10,419 bases of DNA from an uncultured Thermoplasmata archaeon (GCA_946545675.1 CAMNNR010000032.1:1-10419); one strand, 5' to 3'; positions 1 through 5,681 are shown, numbered from the stretch's first letter. Notes: a model not told the origin generated them from the sequence alone. Translations and numbers: made by a program.

Positions 1-200
1 CCAACAGCCTCTACAAGTCGGGGAAGATATTCTGGGAGACGCCGCTGAAGAATGTCTACCGCCACACGCCCCTTTCAGTACAGGACCTGGCGCATTACGT
101 GCAGGAGGAATTCTCCTATGGCCTCTACCCCAGGAGGACCAAGGTCGACAAGATCCCGGAGGTCTTTGCCAGGTACCTTCGGGGCATGCAGAAGGAATGA
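1..200 (+). CDS. 3' end of an unrecognised protein (partial)
   Basis: An open frame enters from the left edge (first full codon at 3) and ends at TGA 198-200, giving 65 visible residues, beginning NSLYKSGKIFWETPLKN and ending ARYLRGMQKE. Codon use matches the window's other genes (GC-rich third positions), and the frame stays open to the edge, so it is very likely the C-terminus of a real gene that starts outside. The tail is basic and aromatic-rich (a GLYPRRTKVDKIPEVF stretch) with no obvious membrane segment. I do not recognise the family and assign no function. The next gene (tRNA-Gly) lies on the opposite strand, so this gene ends its transcription unit here. A different-frame reading over 52-315 is considered a shadow. 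Confidence 0.7.
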   Translation, partial: NSLYKSGKIFWETPLKNVYRHTPLSVQDLAHYVQEEFSYGLYPRRTKVDKIPEVFARYLRGMQKE

Positions 201-281
201 TCCTCTCGGATGTAGACACGGATTACATAAACCCTGCGGGGGCAGTATGTTCCCGCTTGGATCTTTGAGATATTCATTTGG

Positions 282-321
282 TGCGTTGGGGAAAGGAGAA
301 TCCCCGCGCAGTTGAATTTTT
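282..321 (+). terminator. Putative hairpin plus T-run terminator of the upstream partial gene
   Basis: TGCG (282-285) pairs with CGCA (307-310), and GGGGA (288-292) pairs with TCCCC (301-305). A small internal loop (TT opposite G) and an 8-nt apical loop complete the hairpin, which is followed within seven bases by TTTTT at 317-321. Archaeal termination needs mainly the T-run, so the hairpin may be incidental. The position, about 80 bp after the TGA of the partial gene and before an opposing tRNA, fits a terminator. Confidence 0.4.
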
Positions 322-325
322 AAAA
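322..325 (-). terminator. T-run terminator of tRNA-Gly
   Basis: Read on the minus strand, a TTTT tract begins 6 nt past the mature 3' end of tRNA-Gly, followed after AAAAA by more T. Short oligo-T runs just after stable RNA genes are the usual archaeal stop signal. Confidence 0.45.
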
Positions 326-331
326 GATGAG

Positions 332-404
332 TGCAACCGTCGGGATTCGAACCCGAGTAGCAAGCTTGGAAGGCTTGAATCCTAACCAGCTAGATTACGG
401 TTGC
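332..404 (-). tRNA. tRNA-Gly (anticodon UCC)
   Basis: The minus strand folds as a complete 73-nt cloverleaf. The acceptor stem is GCAACCG/CGGTTGC with discriminator A, followed by U8 A9. The D stem is ATCT/GGAT with loop AGCTGGTTA. The anticodon stem is CAAGC/GCTTG with loop CTTCCAA, giving anticodon UCC, which reads GGA glycine codons. The variable loop is CTAC, and the T stem is TCGGG/CCCGA with loop TTCGAAT. No CCA is encoded (the next bases are CTC), so CCA must be added by the nucleotidyltransferase, as is common in archaea. There is no intron in the anticodon loop. The gene stands alone with its own TATA box upstream and a T-run downstream. Confidence 0.95.
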
Positions 405-427
405 AACAAGCGGATGTATCGGTCTGG

Positions 428-438
428 CCTATATAATT
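428..438 (-). promoter_or_regulatory. TATA box of tRNA-Gly
   Basis: On the minus strand the bases read as a TTATATAG box preceded by an A-rich BRE-like stretch (TAACAA). Its centre is about 28 bp upstream of the mature 5' end at 404, the standard archaeal spacing to a transcription start, so little or no 5' leader is expected. Confidence 0.7.
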
Positions 439-459
439 GTTACTGGCACGACCTATCAA

Positions 460-502
460 GATAAGATATCGACACTTATGTATAATGTACGATAATCTTA
501 TC
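460..502. repeat. Long inverted repeat upstream of the cbi operon
   Basis: GATAAGATATCG (460-471) is the reverse complement of CGATAATCTTATC (490-502) apart from one inserted A, with an 18-nt AT-rich spacer. The arms could pair in a cruciform or RNA hairpin, or be two half-sites for a dimeric regulator. The location between the tRNA promoter and the cbi promoters suggests regulation, but no known motif is recognised. Confidence 0.45.
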
Positions 503-515
503 CAATATTGGGTAA
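498..515. repeat. 18-bp imperfect palindrome
   Basis: TTA-T-CCAATATTGG-G-TAA is symmetrical over 18 bp with one mismatched pair (501/512). The core CCAATATTGG is a perfect 10-bp palindrome. It partly overlaps the right arm of the 460-502 inverted repeat. It is operator-like in shape and has no recognised owner. Confidence 0.4.
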
Positions 516-603
516 ATCAGGCGCGTTTTCCGCACAACATTCAGTTAACACATATAGGTAGGTAATATAGACAGTAAGGGTGATTTGACCTACTTAACGA
601 TGG

Positions 604-613
604 TTTATATTTA
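604..613 (+). promoter_or_regulatory. Candidate distal TATA box for the cbi operon
   Basis: TTTATATTTA followed by an A-run matches the archaeal TATA consensus. Initiation would fall near 635, leaving a leader of about 150 nt before cbiM. It is an alternative or additional promoter to the box at 697-705. Confidence 0.35.
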
Positions 614-654
614 AAAAAACACCGAATCGATTGTTCAGCGTAGAACCAACGATA

Positions 655-672
655 ATTTAGAAGAGCCTAAAT
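655..672. repeat. Short perfect inverted repeat ATTTAG/CTAAAT
   Basis: ATTTAG (655-660) and CTAAAT (667-672) are perfect complements separated by 6 nt. It lies six bases before the 679-691 palindrome and may be part of one composite control region. On its own, a 6-bp arm in AT-rich DNA is weak evidence. Confidence 0.3.
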
Positions 673-678
673 AAAGTT

Positions 679-691
679 GGATGAGTCATCC
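679..691. promoter_or_regulatory. Operator-like palindrome abutting the cbiM TATA box
   Basis: GGATGA-G-TCATCC is a perfect 6-1-6 palindrome. It ends five bases before the TATA-like box at 697-705, so a bound dimer would occupy the BRE/TFB site. This is a standard place for archaeal repressors or activators. Because the downstream operon imports cobalt, a metal-responsive regulator is an attractive guess, but the motif does not match one I can name. Confidence 0.45.
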
Positions 692-696
692 TATGG

Positions 697-705
697 CTAT
701 ATATA
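697..705 (+). promoter_or_regulatory. Probable TATA box of the cbiMNQOO operon
   Basis: CTATATATA is a strong archaeal TATA-like element. Initiation about 25-27 bp downstream (near 730) would give a leader of roughly 57 nt. That leader would contain the 749-770 hairpin and the GGAG ribosome binding site (775-778) before the cbiM ATG at 787. Confidence 0.55.
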
Positions 706-748
706 CACGTTGGGCTTAACCGTGGGTGATATAGGTAATGTGAAACAA

Positions 749-770
749 GCCCTTTTCTGCACAAAAGGGC
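749..770 (+). promoter_or_regulatory. Leader hairpin just upstream of the cbiM ribosome binding site
   Basis: GCCCTTTT (749-756) pairs perfectly with AAAAGGGC (763-770) around the 6-nt loop CTGCAC. It ends four bases before the GGAG Shine-Dalgarno sequence (775-778). There is no T-run after it, so it is not a simple terminator. It could affect translation initiation, mRNA stability or protein binding. Confidence 0.5.
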
Positions 771-786
771 AAATGGAGTAAATCGC

Positions 787-1473
787 ATGCATATTATGGA
801 AGGATACCTCGACCCCCTTTGGTGCGTCGTATGGTTCATTGTAATGGCTCCCTTCTTTATCTTCGGAGTGATCAAACTCCGTCAGATCCTAAGGGACCAC
901 CCCGACCAGAAGATGATGGTCGCCCTCTCCGGCGCTTTCATCTTCCTGATCTCCTCGCTCAAGCTGCCTTCCGTTACCGGTTCTTGTTCACACCCCACCG
1001 GTACCGGAGTCGCCGTCGTCTTCTACGGTGTCGGTGTCTGCGCAGTGCTTTCGACCATCGTTCTCATTTTCCAGGCCCTCCTGATCGCACACGGAGGATT
1101 CACCACCCTCGGAGCCAACTGTGTCTCCATGGGTATCATCGGTCCCCTTGTGGGTCTCGTGTTCTGGAAGTTCCTGAGGAAGCTCAACGCCGGCGCCTTC
1201 ATCTCCATGTTCGTCGCCGCGTTCTTCGCCGACCTCATCACCTACGTCGTCACCGCTCTTCAGATGGCTCTCAACGTCATGACCTCTGTCAACGCGGACT
1301 TCATGGCCGCCTTCTCCAACTTCTTCAGCGTCTACGCGGTCACCCAGATCCCTCTGGCAGTCGTAGAGGGTCTCATCTTCGCGATGTTCGCCCAGTACCT
1401 TGTCACCGCCAGGCCCGACATGTTCGAGATCGCTGACAGGAACAGCATCAACCCCTTCGCAAGGAGTGAGTGA
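787..1473 (+). CDS. cbiM: CbiM, substrate-capture membrane subunit of the ECF cobalt importer
   Basis: CbiM binds Co2+ on the outer face of the membrane and passes it through the CbiMNQO complex. The 228-residue protein begins MHIMEGYL, the CbiM hallmark. In the family, the N-terminal amine and His2 of the processed MH end form a square-planar metal site completed by a conserved His further in. Here His69 sits in the matching SCSHPTGTG motif. Hydrophobic segments lie near residues 10-30, 43-60, 75-100, 110-127, 135-160 and 178-205, as expected for a polytopic membrane protein of normal length. The start is fixed by the conserved N-terminus and by GGAG eight bases upstream. The stop overlaps the region of the cbiN start, so the two are probably translationally coupled. 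Nickel-specific relatives (NikM) share the fold, but the separate cbiN-type gene and cbiQ/cbiO neighbours favour cobalt. Confidence 0.93.
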   Translation: MHIMEGYLDPLWCVVWFIVMAPFFIFGVIKLRQILRDHPDQKMMVALSGAFIFLISSLKLPSVTGSCSHPTGTGVAVVFYGVGVCAVLSTIVLIFQALLIAHGGFTTLGANCVSMGIIGPLVGLVFWKFLRKLNAGAFISMFVAAFFADLITYVVTALQMALNVMTSVNADFMAAFSNFFSVYAVTQIPLAVVEGLIFAMFAQYLVTARPDMFEIADRNSINPFARSE

Positions 1474-1475
1474 TC

Positions 1476-1784
1476 ATGGCTCTCAGCAAGAACCAGATCA
1501 TATACATCGCAGGCTTCGGAGCCATCGCCGTCCTCGTCATCGGTACCCTCGCATTCGTCCCCGGCGAATTCGGCGGATCCGACGGATCCGGCGGAGACGC
1601 TGCCGAGAACGACTACGGTTACACCCCTTGGACCGGAGACCTCTTCTCCATCATCACCGGAGACCCCGACTACGAGCTCCCCGGCGAGATCGAGTCCATG
1701 CTCTTCGCTGTGCAGGCTGCCATCGGAGCCATAATCATCGGCTTCTTCATCGGTATGACCTACGCCAAGAAGAAGGATGAATAA
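1476..1784 (+). CDS. cbiN: CbiN, small accessory subunit of the cobalt importer
   Basis: CbiN is the small two-helix protein that associates with CbiM and is needed for metal loading in CbiMNQO transporters. The 102-residue product has a first membrane helix at about 8-28. An extracytoplasmic loop of about 45 residues rich in Gly, Asp and Ser follows, then a second helix at about 75-95. The second helix begins in the family motif PGEIESMLFAVQAAIGA, and the protein ends in a lysine-rich cytoplasmic tail. I chose the ATG at 1476 because AAGGAG (1461-1466) sits nine bases ahead of it. The alternative GTG at 1470 overlaps the cbiM stop and would be only three bases from that site. The loop contains a 9-bp tandem duplication (1574-1591). 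Confidence 0.9.
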   Translation: MALSKNQIIYIAGFGAIAVLVIGTLAFVPGEFGGSDGSGGDAAENDYGYTPWTGDLFSIITGDPDYELPGEIESMLFAVQAAIGAIIIGFFIGMTYAKKKDE

Positions 1785-1811
1785 ACCTGATAATCGCCGA
1801 GGGGAAGACCG

Positions 1812-2636
1812 GTGTCAGAACAGATTCAGATGGATGAACTGGCATACAGTTCCCGGATGTTGAACTGGTCTCCCCTCGGCAAACTATTTTTCGTTTTAGT
1901 TTTGCTCATTATAGGGCTGTTGTGCGACAGTATCGTGGTCCCCCTGATCACGTTCACGATCGGATTGGCCCTGATGGCGTACTCCACCAATTTTAGAGTA
2001 CCCCTCATTCTTGCATTGGCCATCGCCGAGGCGATAGTCATCATGGTCCTCGGGAGCGGGATGATCTCCATCATGGGGGACCCCAACGTTCCTGCTCTCT
2101 TCGAAGGGAAGTTCCTTTGGATCACCATCCACATGACCGATGCCAGTTTCCAGAAGGCGTGGGTCATTTTCTTCAGGGCGATAGCGGGAGTAACCCTCAT
2201 GCTCTCCTTCGCCACGTCCACACCCATACCGCATCTGGCACATGCCCTCAGGAGCATAAAATGCCCGGTGGAGATATGCGAGCTTATCGTGCTCATCTAC
2301 CGTTATTCGTTCCTCCTGCTGGAGAGATTCTTAGTGATGATCGATGCCGCCCAGTGCCGTCTCGGTTACAACGGCACCGTCAACGCCATCAGGACCTACG
2401 GCGGGGCGATGGCAGGCACGTTCATATTCTCCATGGAACTGGCCGAGAAGTCGGAGGCCTCGCTGGCCTGCCGCAACTACCAGGGATATTTCCCCATATT
2501 CCACACCCCCAGTCCCTTCAGTTGGAAATGGTTGGCCGCAGGTCTGGGTCTTTGCATCGTACTGTATCTGATCAACATCTACACTATGGGGTGGATAGAC
2601 ATGGTCTCGGTGTTCGCACCGTTGCTGGGGTGGTGA
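1812..2636 (+). CDS. cbiQ: CbiQ, energy-coupling transmembrane subunit (EcfT type)
   Basis: CbiQ is the EcfT-type scaffold that links the two CbiO ATPases to CbiM. The 274-residue protein has hydrophobic segments near residues 23-56, 62-85, 113-135, 155-172 and 240-260. Two cytoplasmic coupling segments are visible: DAAQCRLGYNG (about 178-188) and EASLACRNYQGY (about 215-226). They correspond to the short arginine-containing motifs with which EcfT proteins grip the ATPases, although the second departs from the usual A-R-G form. The start is GTG at 1812, with a GGGG ribosome binding site (1801-1804) seven bases upstream. An ATG at 1830 is a possible alternative. The 27-bp gap after cbiN and the single base before the cbiO start show one operon. 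Confidence 0.9.
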   Translation: MSEQIQMDELAYSSRMLNWSPLGKLFFVLVLLIIGLLCDSIVVPLITFTIGLALMAYSTNFRVPLILALAIAEAIVIMVLGSGMISIMGDPNVPALFEGKFLWITIHMTDASFQKAWVIFFRAIAGVTLMLSFATSTPIPHLAHALRSIKCPVEICELIVLIYRYSFLLLERFLVMIDAAQCRLGYNGTVNAIRTYGGAMAGTFIFSMELAEKSEASLACRNYQGYFPIFHTPSPFSWKWLAAGLGLCIVLYLINIYTMGWIDMVSVFAPLLGW

Positions 2637-2637
2637 G

Positions 2638-3774
2638 ATGTCCAGAATATTCGAGATGAGGGACGTCACCTTCGCCCACCACGGCGGCCCCGTGAAGGTC
2701 ATGGACAACTTCAGCATCGCCGTGGAGGAAGGTTCCCGCACCGCGATCCTCGGCGCCAACGGTGCCGGCAAGACCACCATGTTCTATACCCTCACGGGAG
2801 TATACAGGCCCCAGGAGGGGGAGGTCCTCTTCAGGGGAGAGCCCATCGAATACACCAAGGAGGGGCTGACCAAGGTACGTTCCGAAGTGGCCGTGGTCCT
2901 CCAGAACCCGGACGAGCAGATGTTCTGCTCGCTGGTGGAGGAGGATGTCGCCTTCGGGCCCCTGAACCTCGGCGTGGACCGCGACGAGGTGGAGCAGAGG
3001 GTAGACAAGGCCCTCCGCGACGTCAGGATGTCCGATTTCAAGAAACGCCCCCTACAGCAGCTGTCCGGAGGACAGAGGAAGAGGGTAGCCATAGCCGGCG
3101 CACTCGCCGTGCATCCTGAGGTCATGATCATGGACGAGCCTACCGCGGGTCTCGACCCCCAGGCATCCATGGAGGTCATCGAGCTGGCGGAGAAACTGCA
3201 TCTCCAGGGCATCACTGTGCTGATCTCCACCCACGACGTGGACCTCGCCTACGGATGGGCCGATGCCGTCAACGTCCTGCGGAAGGGTAAGATGGTGTTC
3301 AGCGGGACCTCCGAGGAGTTCTACTCCGATGCGGAGAACGTGCATCTCTGCGGATTGCTCTCTCCGGCGACTTTCAACATGAACCGGGAGGTCTCCGATA
3401 TCAACGGCATCTCCCCCTCGCCCTATCCCCGCAACGTGAGTTCCTTCCTGGCCAAGTTCGGAGGAGGACAGAAGGCAGGGCGCGTGTTCTGCGTTTCCTG
3501 TAACGAAGGGGATATAGGCGACAGATACGAGCAGGCCGTCAGGGAAGCGGGGGAGGATGCGAAGATCGGCATCTACGGTACCGACACCAGGTATGCCCTC
3601 ACCGGGAAGCGTGTGGACTATTACTTCGACGGTATCGATTCCTGCTTCAGCGAGGCCGTCCTCGGCAGGGACTCCATCTTGTTCTACGATTCGGTCTACG
3701 AACCGCTCCTCAAGGAACAGGCGGATACGCTCAAGGGCTTCGGATCCGATGTGGGGAGGGAGGTCATACAATGA
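2638..3774 (+). CDS. cbiO: CbiO-type ATPase 1 of the cobalt importer, with extra C-terminal domain
   Basis: This is a nucleotide-binding subunit that hydrolyses ATP at the cytoplasmic face to power Co2+ import. All ABC motifs are present: Walker A GANGAGKTT (39-47), Q-loop Gln89 in LQNPDEQMF, signature LSGGQ (142-146), Walker B VMIMDE with catalytic Glu167, D-loop GLD, and switch His199. The 378-residue length is about 100 more than a usual CbiO (about 270-280). Residues about 245-378 form an added domain with GIYG near its middle and a GRDSILFYDS stretch, and a related domain is found in the next gene. The ATG follows the cbiQ stop by one base, and the end overlaps the next start by four bases (ATGA). 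It probably pairs with the second ATPase as a heterodimer, by analogy with EcfA/EcfA'. Confidence 0.9.
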   Translation: MSRIFEMRDVTFAHHGGPVKVMDNFSIAVEEGSRTAILGANGAGKTTMFYTLTGVYRPQEGEVLFRGEPIEYTKEGLTKVRSEVAVVLQNPDEQMFCSLVEEDVAFGPLNLGVDRDEVEQRVDKALRDVRMSDFKKRPLQQLSGGQRKRVAIAGALAVHPEVMIMDEPTAGLDPQASMEVIELAEKLHLQGITVLISTHDVDLAYGWADAVNVLRKGKMVFSGTSEEFYSDAENVHLCGLLSPATFNMNREVSDINGISPSPYPRNVSSFLAKFGGGQKAGRVFCVSCNEGDIGDRYEQAVREAGEDAKIGIYGTDTRYALTGKRVDYYFDGIDSCFSEAVLGRDSILFYDSVYEPLLKEQADTLKGFGSDVGREVIQ

Positions 3775-4922
3775 CCCAGACATTGCTGGAAGCGGAGAAC
3801 ATCTGCTTCTCGTACGAGAAGAAGGACGGCAACGTCCTCGACAACGTGTCCCTGAGGATCGGGAAGAACGTCAAGACCGCACTGCTGGGAGCCAACGGTG
3901 CCGGTAAATCCACACTGTTCAGCATCCTCAACGCCCTGAACAGACCGGGGGAGGGCCGCGTGCTCTATAACGGGGAACCCATCTCCTACAGGAAGAAGGA
4001 CATCCTCAGGATGCGTTCCGAGGTATCCATCCTCTTCCAGAACCCCAACGACATGCTGTTCAGGCCCAACGTGGAGCAGGATGTCGCATTCGGGCCCACC
4101 AATCTCAAACTCCCTCGTGACGAGATCGAGAAGAGGGTTGACGACGCATTGTTCGCCGTCGGAATGAGCGAGTACAAGAAATCCCCCACCATGAAACTCT
4201 CCTACGGTCAGAGGAAGAGGATCACCCTGGCGGGCGTGCTCGCGATGCACCCGCAGGTGCTGATCATGGACGAGCCCACCGCGGGTCTCGACCCCCAAAT
4301 GGCCTACGAGGTCATGGAGATCGCCGAACAGCTCCATTGTACGGGAGTCACCGTCATCATGTCCTCCCACGATACCGACCTGACCTATTCCTGGGCGGAC
4401 GAGATACACGTGATGCAGCATGGCAGGTGCCAGTATTCAGGGGCCCCGGAGGAGTTCTACGCAGACAAGGCCGCGGTCTACCGCGCGGGACTGCTGTCCC
4501 CCTCGGTGTTCCTCATGAACGAAGGCCTCTCCAGCATAGGGAAGGTCGAACGCGAACCCTTCCCCAGGACACAGACCCAGATGTCCGCGAAGATCGCCAA
4601 CAACCGTTCCGGGAAGTTCGGTACGCTTCACATCCTCGAGGTGTCACAGGATACCGATATCACCTCACTCATCGGTGAGAAGGGGCTGGAAGGCCTGTCC
4701 ACGGGAATCTACGGCATGGCCGCCAGAAGGGCCCACGATTTCTCCAAACCTGCCATCGACTTCATGTACAACGGTCCCGAGAACTGCACCATGAAATGCA
4801 TGGCAGGGAAGGATTCAGTTTTGGTCTGCGATCCCATCATGACCGACAGTGCCAGGAAGTCCGCTGAGTTTATCAACGAAGGCGGTTACGGCGACATCAG
4901 GATCGATGTGATCAGGCAGTGA
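3771..4922 (+). CDS. cbiO: CbiO-type ATPase 2 of the cobalt importer, with extra C-terminal domain
   Basis: This is the second ABC ATPase of the complex, 383 residues, similar along its whole length to the preceding gene and so probably a tandem duplicate. Motifs are Walker A GANGAGKST (40-48), Q-loop Gln90 in FQNPNDMLF, signature LSYGQ (143-147, Tyr in place of the first Gly), Walker B VLIMDE with Glu168, and switch His200. LSYGQ is a known variant in CbiO-like proteins, so the subunit is presumably active. Residues about 248-383 form the same extra domain as in ATPase 1, with shared GLLSP, P[YF]PR, GIYG and G[RK]DS[IV]L positions. A strong GGGAGG ribosome binding site (3758-3763) lies seven bases before the ATG, which overlaps the upstream stop. 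It is the last gene of the operon. Confidence 0.9.
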   Translation: MTQTLLEAENICFSYEKKDGNVLDNVSLRIGKNVKTALLGANGAGKSTLFSILNALNRPGEGRVLYNGEPISYRKKDILRMRSEVSILFQNPNDMLFRPNVEQDVAFGPTNLKLPRDEIEKRVDDALFAVGMSEYKKSPTMKLSYGQRKRITLAGVLAMHPQVLIMDEPTAGLDPQMAYEVMEIAEQLHCTGVTVIMSSHDTDLTYSWADEIHVMQHGRCQYSGAPEEFYADKAAVYRAGLLSPSVFLMNEGLSSIGKVEREPFPRTQTQMSAKIANNRSGKFGTLHILEVSQDTDITSLIGEKGLEGLSTGIYGMAARRAHDFSKPAIDFMYNGPENCTMKCMAGKDSVLVCDPIMTDSARKSAEFINEGGYGDIRIDVIRQ

Positions 4923-4950
4923 GCGTTCGGCTCCTGCGTGAACAAAAGTG

Positions 4951-4969
4951 AAAAAGGGGTGGGAACCCC
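4951..4969 (-). terminator. Hairpin plus T-run terminator of the aquaporin gene
   Basis: GGGGT (4956-4960) pairs with ACCCC (4965-4969) around a 4-nt loop. Read on the minus strand, it is immediately followed by TTTTT (4955-4951) and, after CAC, TTTT. It begins 22 bases after the aquaporin TAA, so shape and position both fit an intrinsic terminator. Confidence 0.55.
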
Positions 4970-4993
4970 GAAGGGTCCCCGGTTAATGGTTTT
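4956..4993 (+). terminator. Possible terminator of the cbi operon
   Basis: About 40 bases after the last cbiO stop, GGG-A-ACCC (4961-4968) can pair with GGGT-C-CCC (4973-4980) around CGAA with one mismatch. TTTT follows at 4990-4993. It competes with the overlapping hairpin used on the other strand. The T-run is short, so the call is tentative. Confidence 0.3.
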
Positions 4994-5681
4994 ACTCTTC
5001 CTCAGCGGGGTCGCGGAGAACGAACTTCCAGACAGCCCAGGCGATGAGTCCACCGATGATAGGTGCGACGATGAAGATCCAGAGGTTGTCGAGTGCACCG
5101 GTGTTGAACAGTGCGAGACCGATGGACCTTGCGGGGTTGACGGAGGTTCCGGTGAGGGGGATTCCGACGAGGTGGATCATGGTCAGTCCGAGACCGATGT
5201 AGAGTCCGCCGTTGATGGCTCCGCTGTTCTTGGAGGTGGCTCCGAAGACGATGAGGACGAAGATGAAGGTCAGGATGACTTCGACGAGGAATGCTGCCCA
5301 GACGAGGTTTCCAGGAGCGATGAGGTGGTTTGCACCGCCCATGTTGTTCATCATGACGTCCCAGGTGCAGTCAGTGCTTCCGATGTAGACGCAAGCGAGG
5401 AGTGCTCCTGCGATGATGGCACCGATGATCTGGCAGACGACATATCCGATCAGGTCTTTGGTGTCGAGTTTCTTGTCTGCGAACATTGCGATGGAGATTG
5501 CGGGGTTGAGGTGGCAGCCGGAGATCTTTCCGATGGTCACGGACATGACGACAACGGTAAGACCGAATGCGAGTGCACAGGCAACGAGGTTACCGGTGAA
5601 GATTGCAGCACCTACTCCGAAGAAGGTCAGAACGAAGGTTCCGATCAGTTCTGCGATGTACTTTCTAATTGATGCATCCAT
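4992..5681 (-). CDS. Aquaporin, AqpZ-like water channel
   Basis: This is a six-helix major intrinsic protein of 229 residues, the usual size for prokaryotic aquaporins. Both half-helix NPA motifs are intact: HLNPA (N59-A61) and SVNPARS (N182-A184). The aromatic/arginine filter aligns by eye with E. coli AqpZ as Phe39, His170, Thr179 and Arg185, the set typical of strict water channels and unlike glycerol facilitators (Trp/Gly/Phe/Arg). The archaeal AqpM has a different filter, so this gene is closer to the bacterial AqpZ type. The start at 5681 is chosen because AAAGGAGGG sits eight bases ahead of that ATG. An in-frame ATG at 5726 would put translation 15 codons earlier, inside the promoter. 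It is transcribed alone, convergent with the cbi operon, and a role in osmotic adjustment is inferred. Confidence 0.9.
   Translation of the reverse strand: MDASIRKYIAELIGTFVLTFFGVGAAIFTGNLVACALAFGLTVVVMSVTIGKISGCHLNPAISIAMFADKKLDTKDLIGYVVCQIIGAIIAGALLACVYIGSTDCTWDVMMNNMGGANHLIAPGNLVWAAFLVEVILTFIFVLIVFGATSKNSGAINGGLYIGLGLTMIHLVGIPLTGTSVNPARSIGLALFNTGALDNLWIFIVAPIIGGLIAWAVWKFVLRDPAEEE

Larger units (their letters stand above)
201..331. other. Short intergenic spacer between the partial gene and tRNA-Gly
   Basis: This 131-bp convergent spacer has no convincing gene. It holds two hairpin-forming stretches: a GC-rich dyad around 237-257 (GCGGGGG pairing with TTCCCGC around a 7-nt loop, with two G-T pairs) and a stronger one at 282-310 followed by a T-run. 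It ends in an A/T tract that serves the tRNA on the other strand. Confidence 0.5.
405..786. other. AT-rich regulatory spacer between tRNA-Gly and cbiM
   Basis: This 382-bp stretch lacks a credible gene. The 72-residue frame on its minus strand runs into cbiM and looks random. It is much more AT-rich than the flanking genes. It contains the tRNA promoter, two candidate cbiM-operon TATA boxes (604-613, 697-705), dyads at 460-502, 498-515, 558-563/588-593, 655-672 and 679-691, and a leader hairpin at 749-770. I saw no B12-box-like sequence, so a cobalamin riboswitch is not supported. Confidence 0.6.

Noticed and set aside
52..315. An 87-codon frame crossing the partial gene and the spacer
   Set aside because: Arg/Ser/Pro-rich, overlaps the likelier frame ending at 200, and has no ribosome binding site.
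332..404. tRNA-Gly as an integration site for a mobile element
   Set aside because: No direct repeat of the tRNA 3' half, and no integrase or phage gene, is visible in the window.
405..786. Cobalamin riboswitch ahead of cbiM
   Set aside because: No B12-box-like sequence or multi-helix junction was seen, and the region is AT-rich with only simple hairpins.
819..1436. A 205-codon + strand frame inside cbiM
   Set aside because: Arg/His/Pro-rich out-of-frame reading of a GC-rich gene; CbiM itself is unmistakable.
3052..4421. Long minus-strand frames opposite the two cbiO genes
   Set aside because: Low-complexity Gly/Val/His/Asp readings with no motif, opposite ATPases with complete ABC signatures.
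4938..5672. A 244-codon open frame opposite the aquaporin gene
   Set aside because: It is antisense to a well-supported MIP protein, has an extreme Asp/Glu/Cys/Gly composition, and is explained by the aquaporin's codon bias.
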